DNA of 64,000 nucleotides, taken from Welwitschia mirabilis (taxonomy: Eukaryota > Gnetophyta > Gnetopsida > Welwitschiales). Below are positions 48,771 through 60,208 of the stretch, one piece after another. The position numbers and the translations under genes are program-made. The notes under the pieces were generated by a model. The model ran no database searches, was not told the origin of the DNA, and was given only the letters and a program-made list of their open reading frames with translations. The stretch spans positions 259,080,078-259,144,077 of the forward strand of contig JBOZIK010000001.1 in assembly GCA_051453625.1 (NCBI GenBank). The letters are read 5' to 3'. Numbering within the stretch: position 1 is the first letter of the stretch; the number at the start of each line of letters is the position of its first letter.

Positions 48771-48803
48771 TAAACATGTTAAAATCCTAAATTTCTAGTG
48801 GTG

Positions 48804-49471
48804 AATGTTACATTCTTAGTTTAGTCAAATCTTGTTAATTACAAATACTTGCATAAACACAACACAATAATATAGGTAGGAGTGACCTGAATGTCATACT
48901 TCATCGAAGGCCAACTTAGGAATCAAGAGAGTTAATTTTCATAAGAAAAAGTACTTGTACTCTAACTACAGAAATTACTTATAATGCATAAAATTAAAAT
49001 GCAACACATTAATGTAAAGCTAATTTAGAAAAAGGAAATAATAATGCATTTAACCTAAAATAATCATACACAACTTTGAAAAAGTTTGCCCTCCTAAGTT
49101 ATATCATTAAAGAAACTAACACAGATCAGAATCAACATAATCTATGAGGATGAGAAAGAAACTTGCATTTAAATCATAAAAGAAGTATTTTATATTAAAT
49201 CTCAAACCAAATTTATGTTATAAAGTAGTCATACCTCAATGGAGAAAACACCATCCAACACTAAGAAAAATGTCTTTTGATAATTATAAGGATGGATCTC
49301 TGGTCCTTTGATATTGTATTATGATAATTTCATATGCAAGCGAAGATAAGTAAGAGTTAAAGATAAGATCAATATTTATTAATACATAAGAATACAATAA
49401 GAAAGATAGAAAGGCATGGTTAAAATCATAAACTCCACGCTAAAAGAAAGAGACAAATAGTTAGTAGAAAT
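48804..49471 (-). mobile_element. Middle piece of the split minus-strand gypsy LTR
   Basis: Continues the LTR begun at 37291. It has the TTAG-CAAA segment and AATACTTGCATAAACACA found near the start of the other LTRs. It then has the block with ACCTCAATGGAG and CCAACACTAAG (49230-49290), equivalent to 11070-11125 in the LTR at 10486. Interrupted at 49471 by the copia element. Confidence 0.75.
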
Positions 49472-51065
49472 TATTAGATTATGTTTTACCAATTGATGTT
49501 AAACTAATGTTTTCTATATATAAAATTTTATGTATCATGTGCAAAAGATGTCAAATTTCTTGTAGGACAAAAGATGAAACTTAAATTATCAACTTCTAAG
49601 CATTGAAAACCTATTAGTTTTTTAATCCTTTTAAGAGGCCAACCAGATTTTCAAGGGATCAACCACACCTAAAGTAGACAGAACATCAACTGTATCTAAA
49701 GGGGTCAATTAAATTTTTAATAGGGTCAACTGGATCTATAATCTTAAGAACTAGTATGCCTAAACTAAATGATAAGTGGTTGACTGGACCTTTATGGGGG
49801 CAATCGAATTTGAGGACCTGAGAAATGGTATCCCTAGACTGAATGACAAGGGGTTAACTAGACATATGGGGGGTTTGACCGGGTCTGTGAACTAANNNNN
49901 NNNNNNNNNNNNNNNNNNNNNNNNNNNNNNNNNNNNNNNNNNNNNNNNNNNNNNNNNNNNNNNNNNNNNNNNNNNNNNNNNNNNNNNNNNNNNNNNNNNN
50001 NNNNNNNNNNNNNNNNNNNNNNNNNNNNNNNNNNNNNNNNNNNNNNNNNNNNNNNNNNNNNNNNNNNNNNNNNNNNNNNNNNNNNNNNNNNNNNNNNNNN
50101 NNNNNNNNNNNNNNNNNNNNNGCGACTGGACTAGGGTTAACTGGATCCTAATGGAGTCAACTAGATGGGAAGTCATAAGAAATTAGGGCAATTGAACTTC
50201 TTACTTGAGCGACATATGTAACTCATGATACCATATGAGGTCGACTGGACTTTTGAGGGGTCAACTAGGCAGAATGGAACTAAAATTTTATAATCATTAG
50301 TTATCCATTATGTATTTATTAAGTAGCCATCTTTTAGTCATTTATAGTTATAAACACTAACATCCTTCTAATATAAATAGCTAAGACATAGATGGCCAAA
50401 GAATATTTTTAAAACTATCTTCATTTGGGTGAATCTATTAGATCTGAAGAATTAAGCACTGTAATCTTGTGACTTTCATTATTGTATTTTAGCATCTATA
50501 CTTCTAACTAAAGTATATCTACCATTAGCATCATCTCTACATTCAAGATCAGATCAAGAGCTTTATTTGTTTTACATCTATAGGAAAAGAGCTCCATTAA
50601 ATCTACTGAATCAAGAATGAGTGATACTCATGCTTTGCAAACATCATTAAATTACTACTTTTCTTTGTGAAAGGTTGAGATTAAACCTTGAAAAGTATAT
50701 TCAAAGATTAAGACTAAGCCTTAAAAAGTTCATTCAAAAGTTGAGACTAAGCCTAGAAAAGTCTTCTTATAAAGGTTATAGGTGAACTTGAAATAACTGG
50801 TGGAGTAACAAAGATCTGAGATCTAGCTTGGGGATAAGCTAATCATTGAGAGTGGAGTAGCAGGATTCCCAAACCATTATAAATATAGCTTACATACAAT
50901 TGGTATTCTTGTGCTTTTAGTTATTATTTTTTTACTTCCATTATTTTTTATTTCATGCACATTTTGGATTAGTTAATTATTATATGCAAGTTTTGTTTAA
51001 GATTGGGTTCATTTAGAATATTGTGTTTTAATTTTTTAAAAAAATATATTCACATCACCACATCA
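49472..51065 (+). mobile_element. 5' LTR of the SIRE-like copia
   Basis: Starts TATTAGATTATG (ancestral TGTTAG) and ends CACATCA. It contains many degenerate copies of a GGTCAACTGGACC-like motif between 49640 and 50270 and a sized gap (49896-50121). The last part before the PBS lacks the C-rich stretch (CCCCCCTCTACGATTC) present in the 3' LTR at 60976-60991, so it has a small deletion. Confidence 0.85.
49896..50121. other. Assembly gap (226 N)
   Basis: Inside the repeat-rich part of the 5' LTR. Confidence 0.99.
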
Positions 51066-51067
51066 TT

Positions 51068-51079
51068 TGGTATCAGAGC
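51068..51079 (+). other. Primer-binding site (initiator Met tRNA type)
   Basis: TGGTATCAGAGC, perfect, two bases after the 5' LTR. It is remarkable for having stayed intact in so decayed an element. Confidence 0.9.
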
Positions 51080-51369
51080 AGGTTAAGTATTTTCTTAGAT
51101 CTTAAATAACTTAGACTTTAAAATCCCATAATGATTTTTTACCTTTATGATTTTTCAAATATACCCTTCTTTGATACGTGTGCTTTTATCTATATATGTT
51201 GGATAGCATATGAATATATGTTCAAACAAACTGCAATTAATAGAAACACATAGGAGTTAAGTGAAAGTAACAAAAGAAATACTTAAAAACATGATAAAGA
51301 AAGGAGACTTTCCTTTGTGGTACTTCTGCCTTCTATGTAAAATATTCCCATATATTAAATCATGATAAT

Positions 51370-52120
51370 CATAATGTGGATAATAAAAAACAAGATGAGT
51401 TGAAAGACATCTATCAAGAGTTGTATCAAGAATGTGAAACGCTGACTAAAAGGACAAATTATCTAAATAAGATTATAAAATCTGTCATGAAGGAAAAGGA
51501 GGAAATGGAATCAAGTCTCAAAAAAATCAAATCAGAAAAATCTGATATCACTTTATAGGTAAAAGAGTTATTTTATTTTGTTAATAAAATTTTAGATGGA
51601 TCTATCAAATTGGAACAAATTCTTCGAGTTTGAAAACCTATTGGTATCAAATCAGGTCTTCGTTTCATCTCTCAAAGATCTCAAATATAGCAAAATTAGG
51701 TAACTAGTAATGGTAAGTTCCTTTCAAAAATTACTTATCATTTCTTGATAAAGTTAGTCATTCAAAACTCATATGTAATGCTAGAAAATTAATGTAGTTT
51801 TCAAACTCAGCTAGTACTTTTATATTTAATTTTATTCCTAAAGAAGATGTATCACATAAGTCTAGAAAGACTTTTTGGATGAAAGCTAATGATCTTATAA
51901 GTTTCTTAATTCAAATAACTTTCAAAGTTTTAAATAGCATAAGTTTGTATCTTGATAGTAGATGTTCAGGGTATATGACAAGGGACAAATCCAGATTCAA
52001 GCAACTAAGCAACTTTAATGGAGGGGAAGTGACTTTCAAGGATAATGAAAGAGTAGAAATAGAAGGAATTATTCTTAGAATTAATGAAGTTTGTATGAAG
52101 TGGCTTAAAGCATAATTTAT
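51370..52120 (+). pseudogene. SIRE-like gag C-terminus and protease, broken
   Basis: 51376-51558 encodes a coiled, charged segment (ELKDIYQELYQECETLTKR) that matches the C-terminal gag region of SIRE-lineage copia. It is followed after stops by LEQILRV and KSGLRF, equivalent to the conserved L-x-LLxxQR-KSGLG stretch. Protease at about 51935-52080 reads YLDSRCSGYMTRDKSRFKQL and GGEVTFKDNERVEIEG. The catalytic D-S-G is D-S-R, so the enzyme would be inactive even without the stops. The capsid part of gag is absent. Confidence 0.8.
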
Positions 52121-52229
52121 TAAAAATTAGTTAAATTTGTAACAAAGATCATAAGGTAGTTTTTAATAAATCAAAATGTAAAATTTTGCATGGAAAATCC
52201 AATGATGTAATTTTTAGAGCAAGTGGAAT

Positions 52230-53130
52230 AGACAATGTTTATAACATATGTTAATCATTTTTTTCATGTTATTTTTTGAATATTCCTCAAGAAGAGCTGT
52301 GGCATAAAAAATTAGGTCATGTTAATTATGATTAATTAAAAATGATTATTCATAAAAACATTGTGAAAGGAATTCTTAAGAGAAATGTAGAAAAATGAAG
52401 CTTATGTAATGTGTGTAAAAAGGGAAAGCAAATTAGTACATCTCATAAAAGCAAAATCTACATGTCCACATTTATACCTTTAGAGCTTATTCATATGGAT
52501 CTACTAGGACTTGCTAAAACTCAAAGTCTAGGTAGAAAACATTATTTTATCACCATGGTTGGTGATTTCTCTAGATATACTTAGGTAGCCTTTTTGTCAA
52601 ATAAATATGAAGCTTATGAACATTGGATTGAAATTTGTGATAAGATTCAAAATGAAAAGGGATACACCATAAATAAAATAAGAAGTAATCATAATGATGA
52701 ATTTGAAAATCATTTTTTTGAGAAATATTGCATTGAAAATGGAATTGATCATCAATTTTAAGCCCCAAAAATATTACAACAAAATGTTATAACTACAAGA
52801 GAGAATAGAATCCTTCAAGAAATGACATGAATTATGCTAAATGATAAGGAAGTTTATAAATCCTTTTGAACTGAGGCAGTTAGCATAGCATGATACATTA
52901 TTAACAAAGTATATCTTGAATGAGGTACTAATAAAACACCATATGAGTTATGGAAAGCAAGACAACGAAATGTGTCATACTTTAAAGTATTCAAAAGTAA
53001 ATTCTATGTGCTAAAAGTTAGAAAACATTTGAGTAAATTTGAATTAAAAGTAGATGAAGCTATCTTTTTGGATTACTAAAGTAGAAGTAGAGCCTATTAT
53101 GTTTTCAAAAAAATAAACTTAATAATAGAA
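52230..53130 (+). pseudogene. Copia integrase, copy 1, broken
   Basis: GAG-pre-integrase segment at about 52300 (LWHKKLGHVNYD), then the zinc-binding Cys pair (LCNVCKKGKQISTSHKSK). The integrase core follows with HMDLLGLAKTQS (first Asp kept), FENHFFEKY, and the C-terminal segment with SYFKVFKSKFYVLK. Where the second catalytic Asp is expected (S-D-H-G) this copy has S-N-H-N. Several stops are present. Confidence 0.85.
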
Positions 53131-53379
53131 GAATTAATAAATGGATGAGATTGATATAAGATCAAATTGCATAGATGAGAAGGAAACCATAACTACAAGT
53201 ATTTCCACAACCAATGAAGGTTCCACTAAAAGAAATAAAGTTCCAATAAAAGAAGATACATCAAAAAAGCATAAACTTCTTAAAGATCATACTTTTCATG
53301 ATTGGAGAAGTTAACTAAAAAATAAAGACAAGAGATGCCATGTGAAATTTATATGCTCACATTTGTTATGTATTAAGGA

Positions 53380-54230
53380 TAGAGCTTAAGAAATTTGAAG
53401 AAGAAAAAATTCATGAGAAATGGATGATGACAATCTAAGATGAGCTACAACAATTTAAAAGAAATAATATTTAGAAGTTAGTAGAAAGGGCAAAAGATAA
53501 GAATGTCATTAGAACTAAATGGATCTTTAAAAATAAATGTGATAAAGAAAACAATATCATTAAAAATAAGGCAATATTAATAGCTCAAGGCTACAATCAA
53601 ATAGAAGGCATTGATGTAAGAGATACTTTTGCTCTTATTGCAAGTTTGGATAGCATAAGAATGTTTTTGTTCTTTGTAATTTTTAAGAACTTTAAAGTAT
53701 ATCAAATGGATGTAAAAGTGCTTTTTTGAATGTCAGATTAATTGAAGAAGTTTATATAGAACAACCACAAGGTTTTATTGATCCTCATAAAACTAATCAT
53801 GTATATAGACTTAAGAAAGCCTTGTATGGATTAAAACAAGAACTAAGAGCCTAGTATGAAAAGCTAGCTATATTTTTAAATGAAAATGGATATATTTGAG
53901 GAACTATAGAAAAAATTTTATTTGTGAAGAATCTAAAAAAGGATTCCATTATTATATAGATTTCTGTAGATAATATTATCTTTGATGCCCCAAATGAAAA
54001 GCTATCAAAAGAATTTACAAATATTATGATATAAACTTAAGATTTTTCTTGAACTTCAGATTAAGCAAAGTAAAGATGGAATATTTATTTTCCAATATAA
54101 ATATGCAAGAGATTTAATCAGATGGTTTGGTTTAAAAAATGCAAAAAAATTTGACACTCCTATTTCTACATCATGTAAAGTAAGTTTGGATGAAAATGAT
54201 AAATTAGTAGATTAAAAACTTTATAGAAGT
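53380..54230 (+). pseudogene. Copia reverse transcriptase, copy 1, broken
   Basis: Readable family text: RTKWIFKNKCDKENNIIKNK, then [39 protein letters not shown] and [15 protein letters not shown]. The YVDD box is degraded to SVDN (about 53963). Internal stops include a TGA at 53897-53899 and a TAG just before the box, both also found in copy 2. The start of the RT palm (AFLNG) is frame-shifted here. Confidence 0.85.
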
Positions 54231-54870
54231 ATGATTGGTAATTTGTTATATTTGACTATAAGTATACTAGATACCATATTTACTATTGAAGTATGTGTAA
54301 GATATCAATTACAACCAAAAGAATCACATCTTCAAGAAGTAAAAAGAATAATCAGGTATGTAAAGGAAACATATGATTATGGCTTATGGTATTCCACCAA
54401 GACATCTTTCGAACTTGCAGGTTATAGTAATGTAGATTGGGTTGGATGCAAAGATGATAAAAAAAGGAAAAGTGGAAATTGCTTTCTTCTAGTTCCTGTC
54501 TAGTAGGATGGACAAATGAGAAACAAAACTCTATTTCTCTCTCTACTACAAAAGCTGAGTATATGGTAATAGGTAGTTGTTACGCTCACCTTTTATGGAT
54601 GAAAGAAATGTTAAAAGATTCTAGTGTTAATTTTGAGAGAATTTTTATTTTCTGTGACAACACAAGTGCTATGAATATATTGAAAAATCTAGCTTAGCAC
54701 TTAAGAATAAAGTATATTAAGATGAGACATCATTTCCTATGAGATCAAGTTGAAAAAGGACATATTTCTATGAATTTTATAACCTCAAACTAGTAATTGA
54801 TAGATATTTTTACTAAACCTCTAAGCTTTGATAATTTTCTTCATCTCAAAAATGAACTGAGGGTTCTCTC
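54231..54870 (+). pseudogene. Copia RNase H, copy 1, broken
   Basis: 54231-54503 contains MIGNLLYLTISILDTIF, RYQLQPKESHLQEVKRIIRY and ELAGYSNVDWVGCKDDKK. The frame then shifts to 54479-54697 with VGWTNEKQNSISLSTTKAEY and FCDNTSAMNILKN. Both are typical of copia RNase H, with the catalytic Asp of GYSNVDWVG and the Glu of KAEY preserved. The frame ends in a region equivalent to the family's DIFTKPL C-terminus at about 54800. Confidence 0.85.
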
Positions 54871-55205
54871 ATCATTCTATGATTTATTGCAAGATGATCA
54901 ACTAAATAAAAAAATTTAGTTGACTAGAAGAAGTTAGTCAACCAATTTTAAACTCGGTTGCCCAAACACTCTAGGTTCTGTAGCTGTCCTAGCAATAGTA
55001 TAGAACAACAATCTATCATTAACATTTCTTCATAAATGTTCCTATGGTAAATGTTTCTTTGTCATTGATGTCAAAAGGGGAAAAATTAGATGTTTGTTTG
55101 TTAAATATTTGTTAAATTTTTATTAAATATTTTTGCACAAAATTATTTTTCATTTGGTATCTCAAATCTATTTGTGCCTTTCCAAATCATATATGATAAA
55201 TATTT

Positions 55206-55305
55206 NNNNNNNNNNNNNNNNNNNNNNNNNNNNNNNNNNNNNNNNNNNNNNNNNNNNNNNNNNNNNNNNNNNNNNNNNNNNNNNNNNNNNNNNNNNNNNN
55301 NNNNN
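55206..55305. other. Assembly gap (100 N, default size)
   Basis: Sits exactly between the two pol copies, so the join between them is not actually seen. Confidence 0.99.
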
Positions 55306-56225
55306 AATAATGTAATTCTTAGAGCTAGTAAAATAGATAATGTTTATAGTAAAGATCAATCATTTGCTCCATTTTATTTTTTGAATGTTCCTCAAGAAGA
55401 GCTATGGCATAAATGTCTAGGTCATGTTAATTATGATGAATTGAAAATAATTATTCATAAGAACATCGTAAAAGAAATCTCTAAGAGAAACATAGAAAAA
55501 CAAGGTTTGTGTGATGCATGTCAAAAAGAAAAACAAATTAGCACCTCTTATAAAAGCCAGATGTAAGCTTCCACATCTATGCCATTAAAACTTATTCACA
55601 TGGATTTAGTAGGCCCTACTCAAACTCAAAGTCTAGGTGGAAAACATTATTTTCTTACTTTGGTTGATGATTTCTCCAGATATGCTTGGATAGCCTTCTT
55701 GTTCAACAAATCTGCAGCCTATAAAAATTGGATTGAAATTTGCAACAAGATTCAAAATGAAAAGGAATATACCATAAAGAAAATAAAAAGTAATCATGGT
55801 GGAGAATTTGAAAATCATTTTTTTGAGAAATATTTTATTAAAAATGGAATTGATCACCAGTTTTTATCCCCAAAGATACCACAACAAAATGGTATAGTTG
55901 AAACAAAAAATAGAGTTCTTCAATAAAAAGCTTAAAATATGGTAAATGATAAGCAAGTTCCTAAATCATTTTGGGCTAAGCTAGTTATCAGAACATGCTA
56001 TATTATTAATATAGTTTATCTTAAAAATGGTACTGATAAAACACGTTATGAGCTATGAAAAAGAAGACAACCAAATGTGTCATACTTTAAAGTTTTCGAA
56101 AGTAAATTTTATGTGCTAAAAGATATATAACACTTGAAAAAATTTTAATCGAAAGCCGATGAAGCTATCGTTTTAGGTTACTCAACTAGAAGTAGAGCCT
56201 TTCAGGTTTTCAACAAAATAAATTT
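55306..56225 (+). pseudogene. Copia integrase, copy 2, broken
   Basis: Better preserved than copy 1. GAG-pre-integrase with LWHKCLGHVNYDELK, zinc-binding LCDACQKEKQ, then 55579-55926 open with HMDLVGPTQTQSLGGKHYF, LVDDFSRYAWIAF, SNHGGEFENHFFEKYF and PQQNGIVETKNR. First catalytic Asp and final Glu are present. The second Asp is again Asn (S-N-H-G), the same change as in copy 1. Stops resume after 55926. Confidence 0.9.
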
Positions 56226-56499
56226 ATAATAGAAGAATTAATAAATCTGAAAATTGATAAGATTGATACTAGAACAAATTGCACAGATGAGGAGGAGGCC
56301 ATAATCACAAGTATTCCCATAATCAATGAAGATTCTACCAAAAGAAATGAAGTTAAAATAAAAGAAAGAATAATAAAAAAGCCGAAACTTCTTAAATATC
56401 ACCCTTTAGAATCCATTATTAGAGAAGTTAACTCAAAAATAAAGATAAGAGATTCCATTATAAATTTTTATACTCATGTTTGTTATTTCTCAAAGATAG

Positions 56500-57345
56500 A
56501 ACCCAAGAAATTTGAAGAAGTATAAATTCATGAGGAATAAATGATGGCAATGCAAGAAGAACTATAACAATTCAATAGAAATGATGTTTGGAAACTATTA
56601 GAAAGGCCAAACGATAAGAATGTCATTGGAACTAAATGGATCCTTAAAAACAAATGTGAGAAAGAAAATAATGTTATTAAAAACAAGGCAAGATTAGTAG
56701 CTCAAGGCTACAATAAAATAGCAGGCATTGATATAGGAGATACTTTTTCTCCCATTGTAAGGCTAGATAGCATTAGAATGTTTTTATGTTTTACAGCTTT
56801 TAAGAATTTCAAAGTATAACAAATGGGTGTAAAAAGCGCTTTTCTAAATGGTATGTTAATTAAAGAAGTCTATGAAGAACAACCATAAGGTTTTATTAAT
56901 CCTCATAAAAATGATCATGTATATAGACTTAAGAAAGACTTGTATGAATTAAGATAAAAACCAAGAGCTTGATATGAAAAGCTAGTTACATTTTAAAAAA
57001 AAAAGGGATATATTTGAGGAACTATAGATAAAAATTTATTTGTAAAGAATTTGAAAAAGAATTCCATTATTATATAGATTTATGTAGATGATATTATTTT
57101 TAGTGCCTCAAATGAAATGCTATCAAAAAACGTTGTAAATATCATGATAAAATAGTTTGAAATTAGTATGCTTGGTGAAGTTAAGATGTTTCTTGAACTT
57201 TAGATCAAGCAATCTAAAGATGGAATATTTATTTTTCAATACAAATTTGCAAAAGACTTAATCAAATGCTTTGGTTTGAAAAATTCAAAAACAACTGACA
57301 CTCTTATGTCCATATCATGTAAAGTAAGTTTGGATGAAAATGATA
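56500..57345 (+). pseudogene. Copia reverse transcriptase, copy 2, broken
   Basis: Text includes VIGTKWILKNKCEKENN, NKARLVAQGYNKIAGIDIGD, TFSPIVRLDSIRMF, SAFLNGMLIKEVY and IYVDDIIFSASNE. The YVDD catalytic box (about 57080-57091) is intact. Stops at the TGA before GTI (about 57015) and the TAG before IYVDD match those in copy 1. Others, such as the TGA at 56970-56972 where copy 1 has TAG at the same Trp codon, are independent. Confidence 0.9.
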
Positions 57346-58010
57346 AATCAATAGATTAAAAACTTTATAGAAGTATGATTGGTGATTTACTATATTTGAT
57401 CACAAGTAGATCAGATATTATGCTTAGTGTTGAAGTATGTGTAAGATATCAATCCCAACTAAAAGAATCACATCTTTAAGCAATAAAAAAAATAATCAGG
57501 TATGTAAAGGATACATGTAATTATAGATTATGGTATGCCACTAAGACATATTTTAAACTTATAGGTTTCAGTGATGTAAATTGGGCTAGATGCAAAGATG
57601 ATAGAAAAGCATAAGTGAAAATTTCTTTCTTCTAGGTTCATGTTTAGTAGGATGGGGAAATAAGAAATAAAACTCTATTTCTCTTTCTACTATAAAAACC
57701 AAATATATTACAGTAGGTATTTGTTGCACTCATCTTTGATGGATTAAAGAAATGCTAAAAGATTTTGGTGTTAAGTTTGATCAAGTTCCTATTTTTTATG
57801 ATAATAAAAGTGTTATTAATATATTGAAAAATCTAGTTCAACACTCAAGAATAAAGCATATTGATCTGAGACATCATTTTCTATGAGACCAAGTTGAAGA
57901 AGGACACATCTCTATAAATTTTGTAACTTTAGACCAATAATTAATAGATATTTTTACTAAACACCTAAATTTTGATACTTTTCTTTGTCTCAAAAATAAA
58001 CTAGGGGTTC
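57346..58010 (+). pseudogene. Copia RNase H, copy 2, broken
   Basis: Begins KLYRSMIGDLLYLITSRSDI just after a TAA that copy 1 also has. It continues RYQSQLKESHL and IIRYVKDT, then degrades with frame changes. The C-terminal LIDIFTK segment at about 57945 follows a TAA shared with copy 1, and the RHHFL-stop-DQV segment (TGA) is shared as well. Confidence 0.8.
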
Positions 58011-58686
58011 TCTCACTATCCTATGTATAATTATAGAATAGTTAACAAGACCCTTAATTTAGTCAATTGGATGAAGTTGATTAATTGATTTAAAATTCAA
58101 TCACCTAGACACTCTATAGGTTTTATAGTTATCCTAGTAAAAGTATAGAATAAAAATTTATTATCTAATTTTGTTTTATCATTAAATGTTTCTTCTCTCC
58201 TATGTCATTGATGTCAAAAATGGGAGAATTAGTTGTTTTTTTGTTAAATATTTATAATATTTGCTTACATGCTCTTATCTATTTTACATAAAATTATTTT
58301 TCAATTGGTATCTCAAACCTTTTTGTGCTATTATAAATCATATATGTTAAACGTGTTTTTCTATGGGTATTATATGTGCTTAACTTGAAAAGTGTAAAGT
58401 ATTCTAAAATTAGAAATAAATCATAATTATGATATCTAATTATAATGTTAAATAAGTTTATATGATCACATTATGCTTATTATAAAGTTATATCTTTTAA
58501 CATTTCAAATACGCATATTAAATTATTTCATTTAAAGCACAAAATTTAATTATTTAAAATGTTTTAACTTGTTTCAAAAGGAGTATTTTTTTTGCAATAG
58601 GAATTTTATAAGGGAAATATTTTTCTAAAAAATTTCTAATTTTTCACAACTAAGTATTGTTTGTAATCAATGTTAAAGAAGGAGAT
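58011..58686 (+). other. Copia 3' non-coding region and polypurine tract
   Basis: Non-coding. The first 350 bases match 54900-55205 behind pol copy 1 (for example TTTGTCATTGATGTCAAAA-like sequence at 55055 and 58203). The PPT AAAGAAGGAGA lies at 58675-58685, directly before the 3' LTR. Confidence 0.7.
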
Positions 58687-59210
58687 TGTTAGATTATATT
58701 TTGCTAATTAATGTTAAACTAATGTTTTCTATATAGTAAAATTTGTCTATCTTGTGAAAAAGATGTTAAATTTCTTATGGGTCAAAAGATAATACCAAAA
58801 TCATCAAATTTTAAGTACTAGAAACTTGTTAGTTCTTTTACTCTATTAAAAGGTTGACGATATTTTAAAGGAGTTAATTGCACTTGAAGCAGATAGAAAA
58901 TGAACTACATTCAAAGAGGTTAATTGGATCTTTATGAAGTTGACTAGATTTGATAACCTAAAAAATAATATCCCTATACTAAATGATAAGGGGTCAACTG
59001 AACATATGATTGGGTTGACTGAATCTATCAACCAAGGTATAGTACTCTTAAACTAATTGTCAAGGAGTCGACTGGACATATGATGCGGTTGACTAGACCT
59101 AAGCACTGTGTAGCTAATATGCCTAAGTCAATCATCATGGGGTCAACTGGACTCCTAAAAAGAGTTAACTAGACCTTAGGCTAGAAACTAAAAAGAATTT
59201 TATGAGGAGA

Positions 59211-59847
59211 NNNNNNNNNNNNNNNNNNNNNNNNNNNNNNNNNNNNNNNNNNNNNNNNNNNNNNNNNNNNNNNNNNNNNNNNNNNNNNNNNNNNNNNNNN
59301 NNNNNNNNNNNNNNNNNNNNNNNNNNNNNNNNNNNNNNNNNNNNNNNNNNNNNNNNNNNNNNNNNNNNNNNNNNNNNNNNNNNNNNNNNNNNNNNNNNNN
59401 NNNNNNNNNNNNNNNNNNNNNNNNNNNNNNNNNNNNNNNNNNNNNNNNNNNNNNNNNNNNNNNNNNNNNNNNNNNNNNNNNNNNNNNNNNNNNNNNNNNN
59501 NNNNNNNNNNNNNNNNNNNNNNNNNNNNNNNNNNNNNNNNNNNNNNNNNNNNNNNNNNNNNNNNNNNNNNNNNNNNNNNNNNNNNNNNNNNNNNNNNNNN
59601 NNNNNNNNNNNNNNNNNNNNNNNNNNNNNNNNNNNNNNNNNNNNNNNNNNNNNNNNNNNNNNNNNNNNNNNNNNNNNNNNNNNNNNNNNNNNNNNNNNNN
59701 NNNNNNNNNNNNNNNNNNNNNNNNNNNNNNNNNNNNNNNNNNNNNNNNNNNNNNNNNNNNNNNNNNNNNNNNNNNNNNNNNNNNNNNNNNNNNNNNNNNN
59801 NNNNNNNNNNNNNNNNNNNNNNNNNNNNNNNNNNNNNNNNNNNNNNN
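59211..59847. other. Assembly gap (637 N)
   Basis: Flanked on both sides by the same 48-base sequence (59162-59210 and 59848-59897). Confidence 0.99.
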
Positions 59848-60108
59848 GAGTTAACTAGACCTTATGCTAGAAACTAAAAAGAATTTTATTAGGAGAAGTG
59901 AGCAACTTGATAATGTAGCAGGCAATGGAACTGGGAATGACTGGATCCAAATGGGGCAATCAGATAGGAAGCCATAAGAAATTAGGATGACGAAACTTTT
60001 TACTTAGGCAACTTGTGTAATTTAGGATACCATATAGGGTCAAGCAAACTTTTGAATGATCGACTAGACAGAACCAAAGTAAAATTTTCTAATTATTAGA
60101 TATCCATT

Positions 60109-60208
60109 NNNNNNNNNNNNNNNNNNNNNNNNNNNNNNNNNNNNNNNNNNNNNNNNNNNNNNNNNNNNNNNNNNNNNNNNNNNNNNNNNNNNNNNNNNNN
60201 NNNNNNNN
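60109..60208. other. Assembly gap (100 N, default size)
   Basis: Inside the 3' LTR. Confidence 0.99.

Larger units (their letters stand above)
37315..48803. mobile_element. CACTA (En/Spm-type) DNA transposon, about 11.5 kb, decayed
   Basis: Left end TACTACAAGAAA (consensus CACTACAAGAAA) and right end TTTCTAGTGGTG, whose reverse complement is CACCACTAGAAA. The three-base target duplication is aac (37312-37314) and aat (48804-48806), one C-to-T apart. Both ends carry many copies of a subterminal motif around TTTTAAGGCATTT in both orientations, as CACTA elements need for transposase binding. No transposase was recognised in the interior, which contains five gaps (the largest 950 N). It may be non-autonomous or simply too decayed. 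Orientation is not known. Confidence 0.8.

Noticed and set aside
51068-51079. tRNA-like sequence TGGTATCAGAGC, also on the minus strand at 19038-19049
   Set aside because: Only 12 bases, adjacent to LTR ends: primer-binding sites, not tRNA genes.
55633-55857. 74-codon minus-strand frame
   Set aside because: Antisense shadow of the well-preserved copia integrase copy.
59202-59858. Apparent 218-codon plus-strand frame
   Set aside because: Almost entirely N; the flanks are copia LTR.
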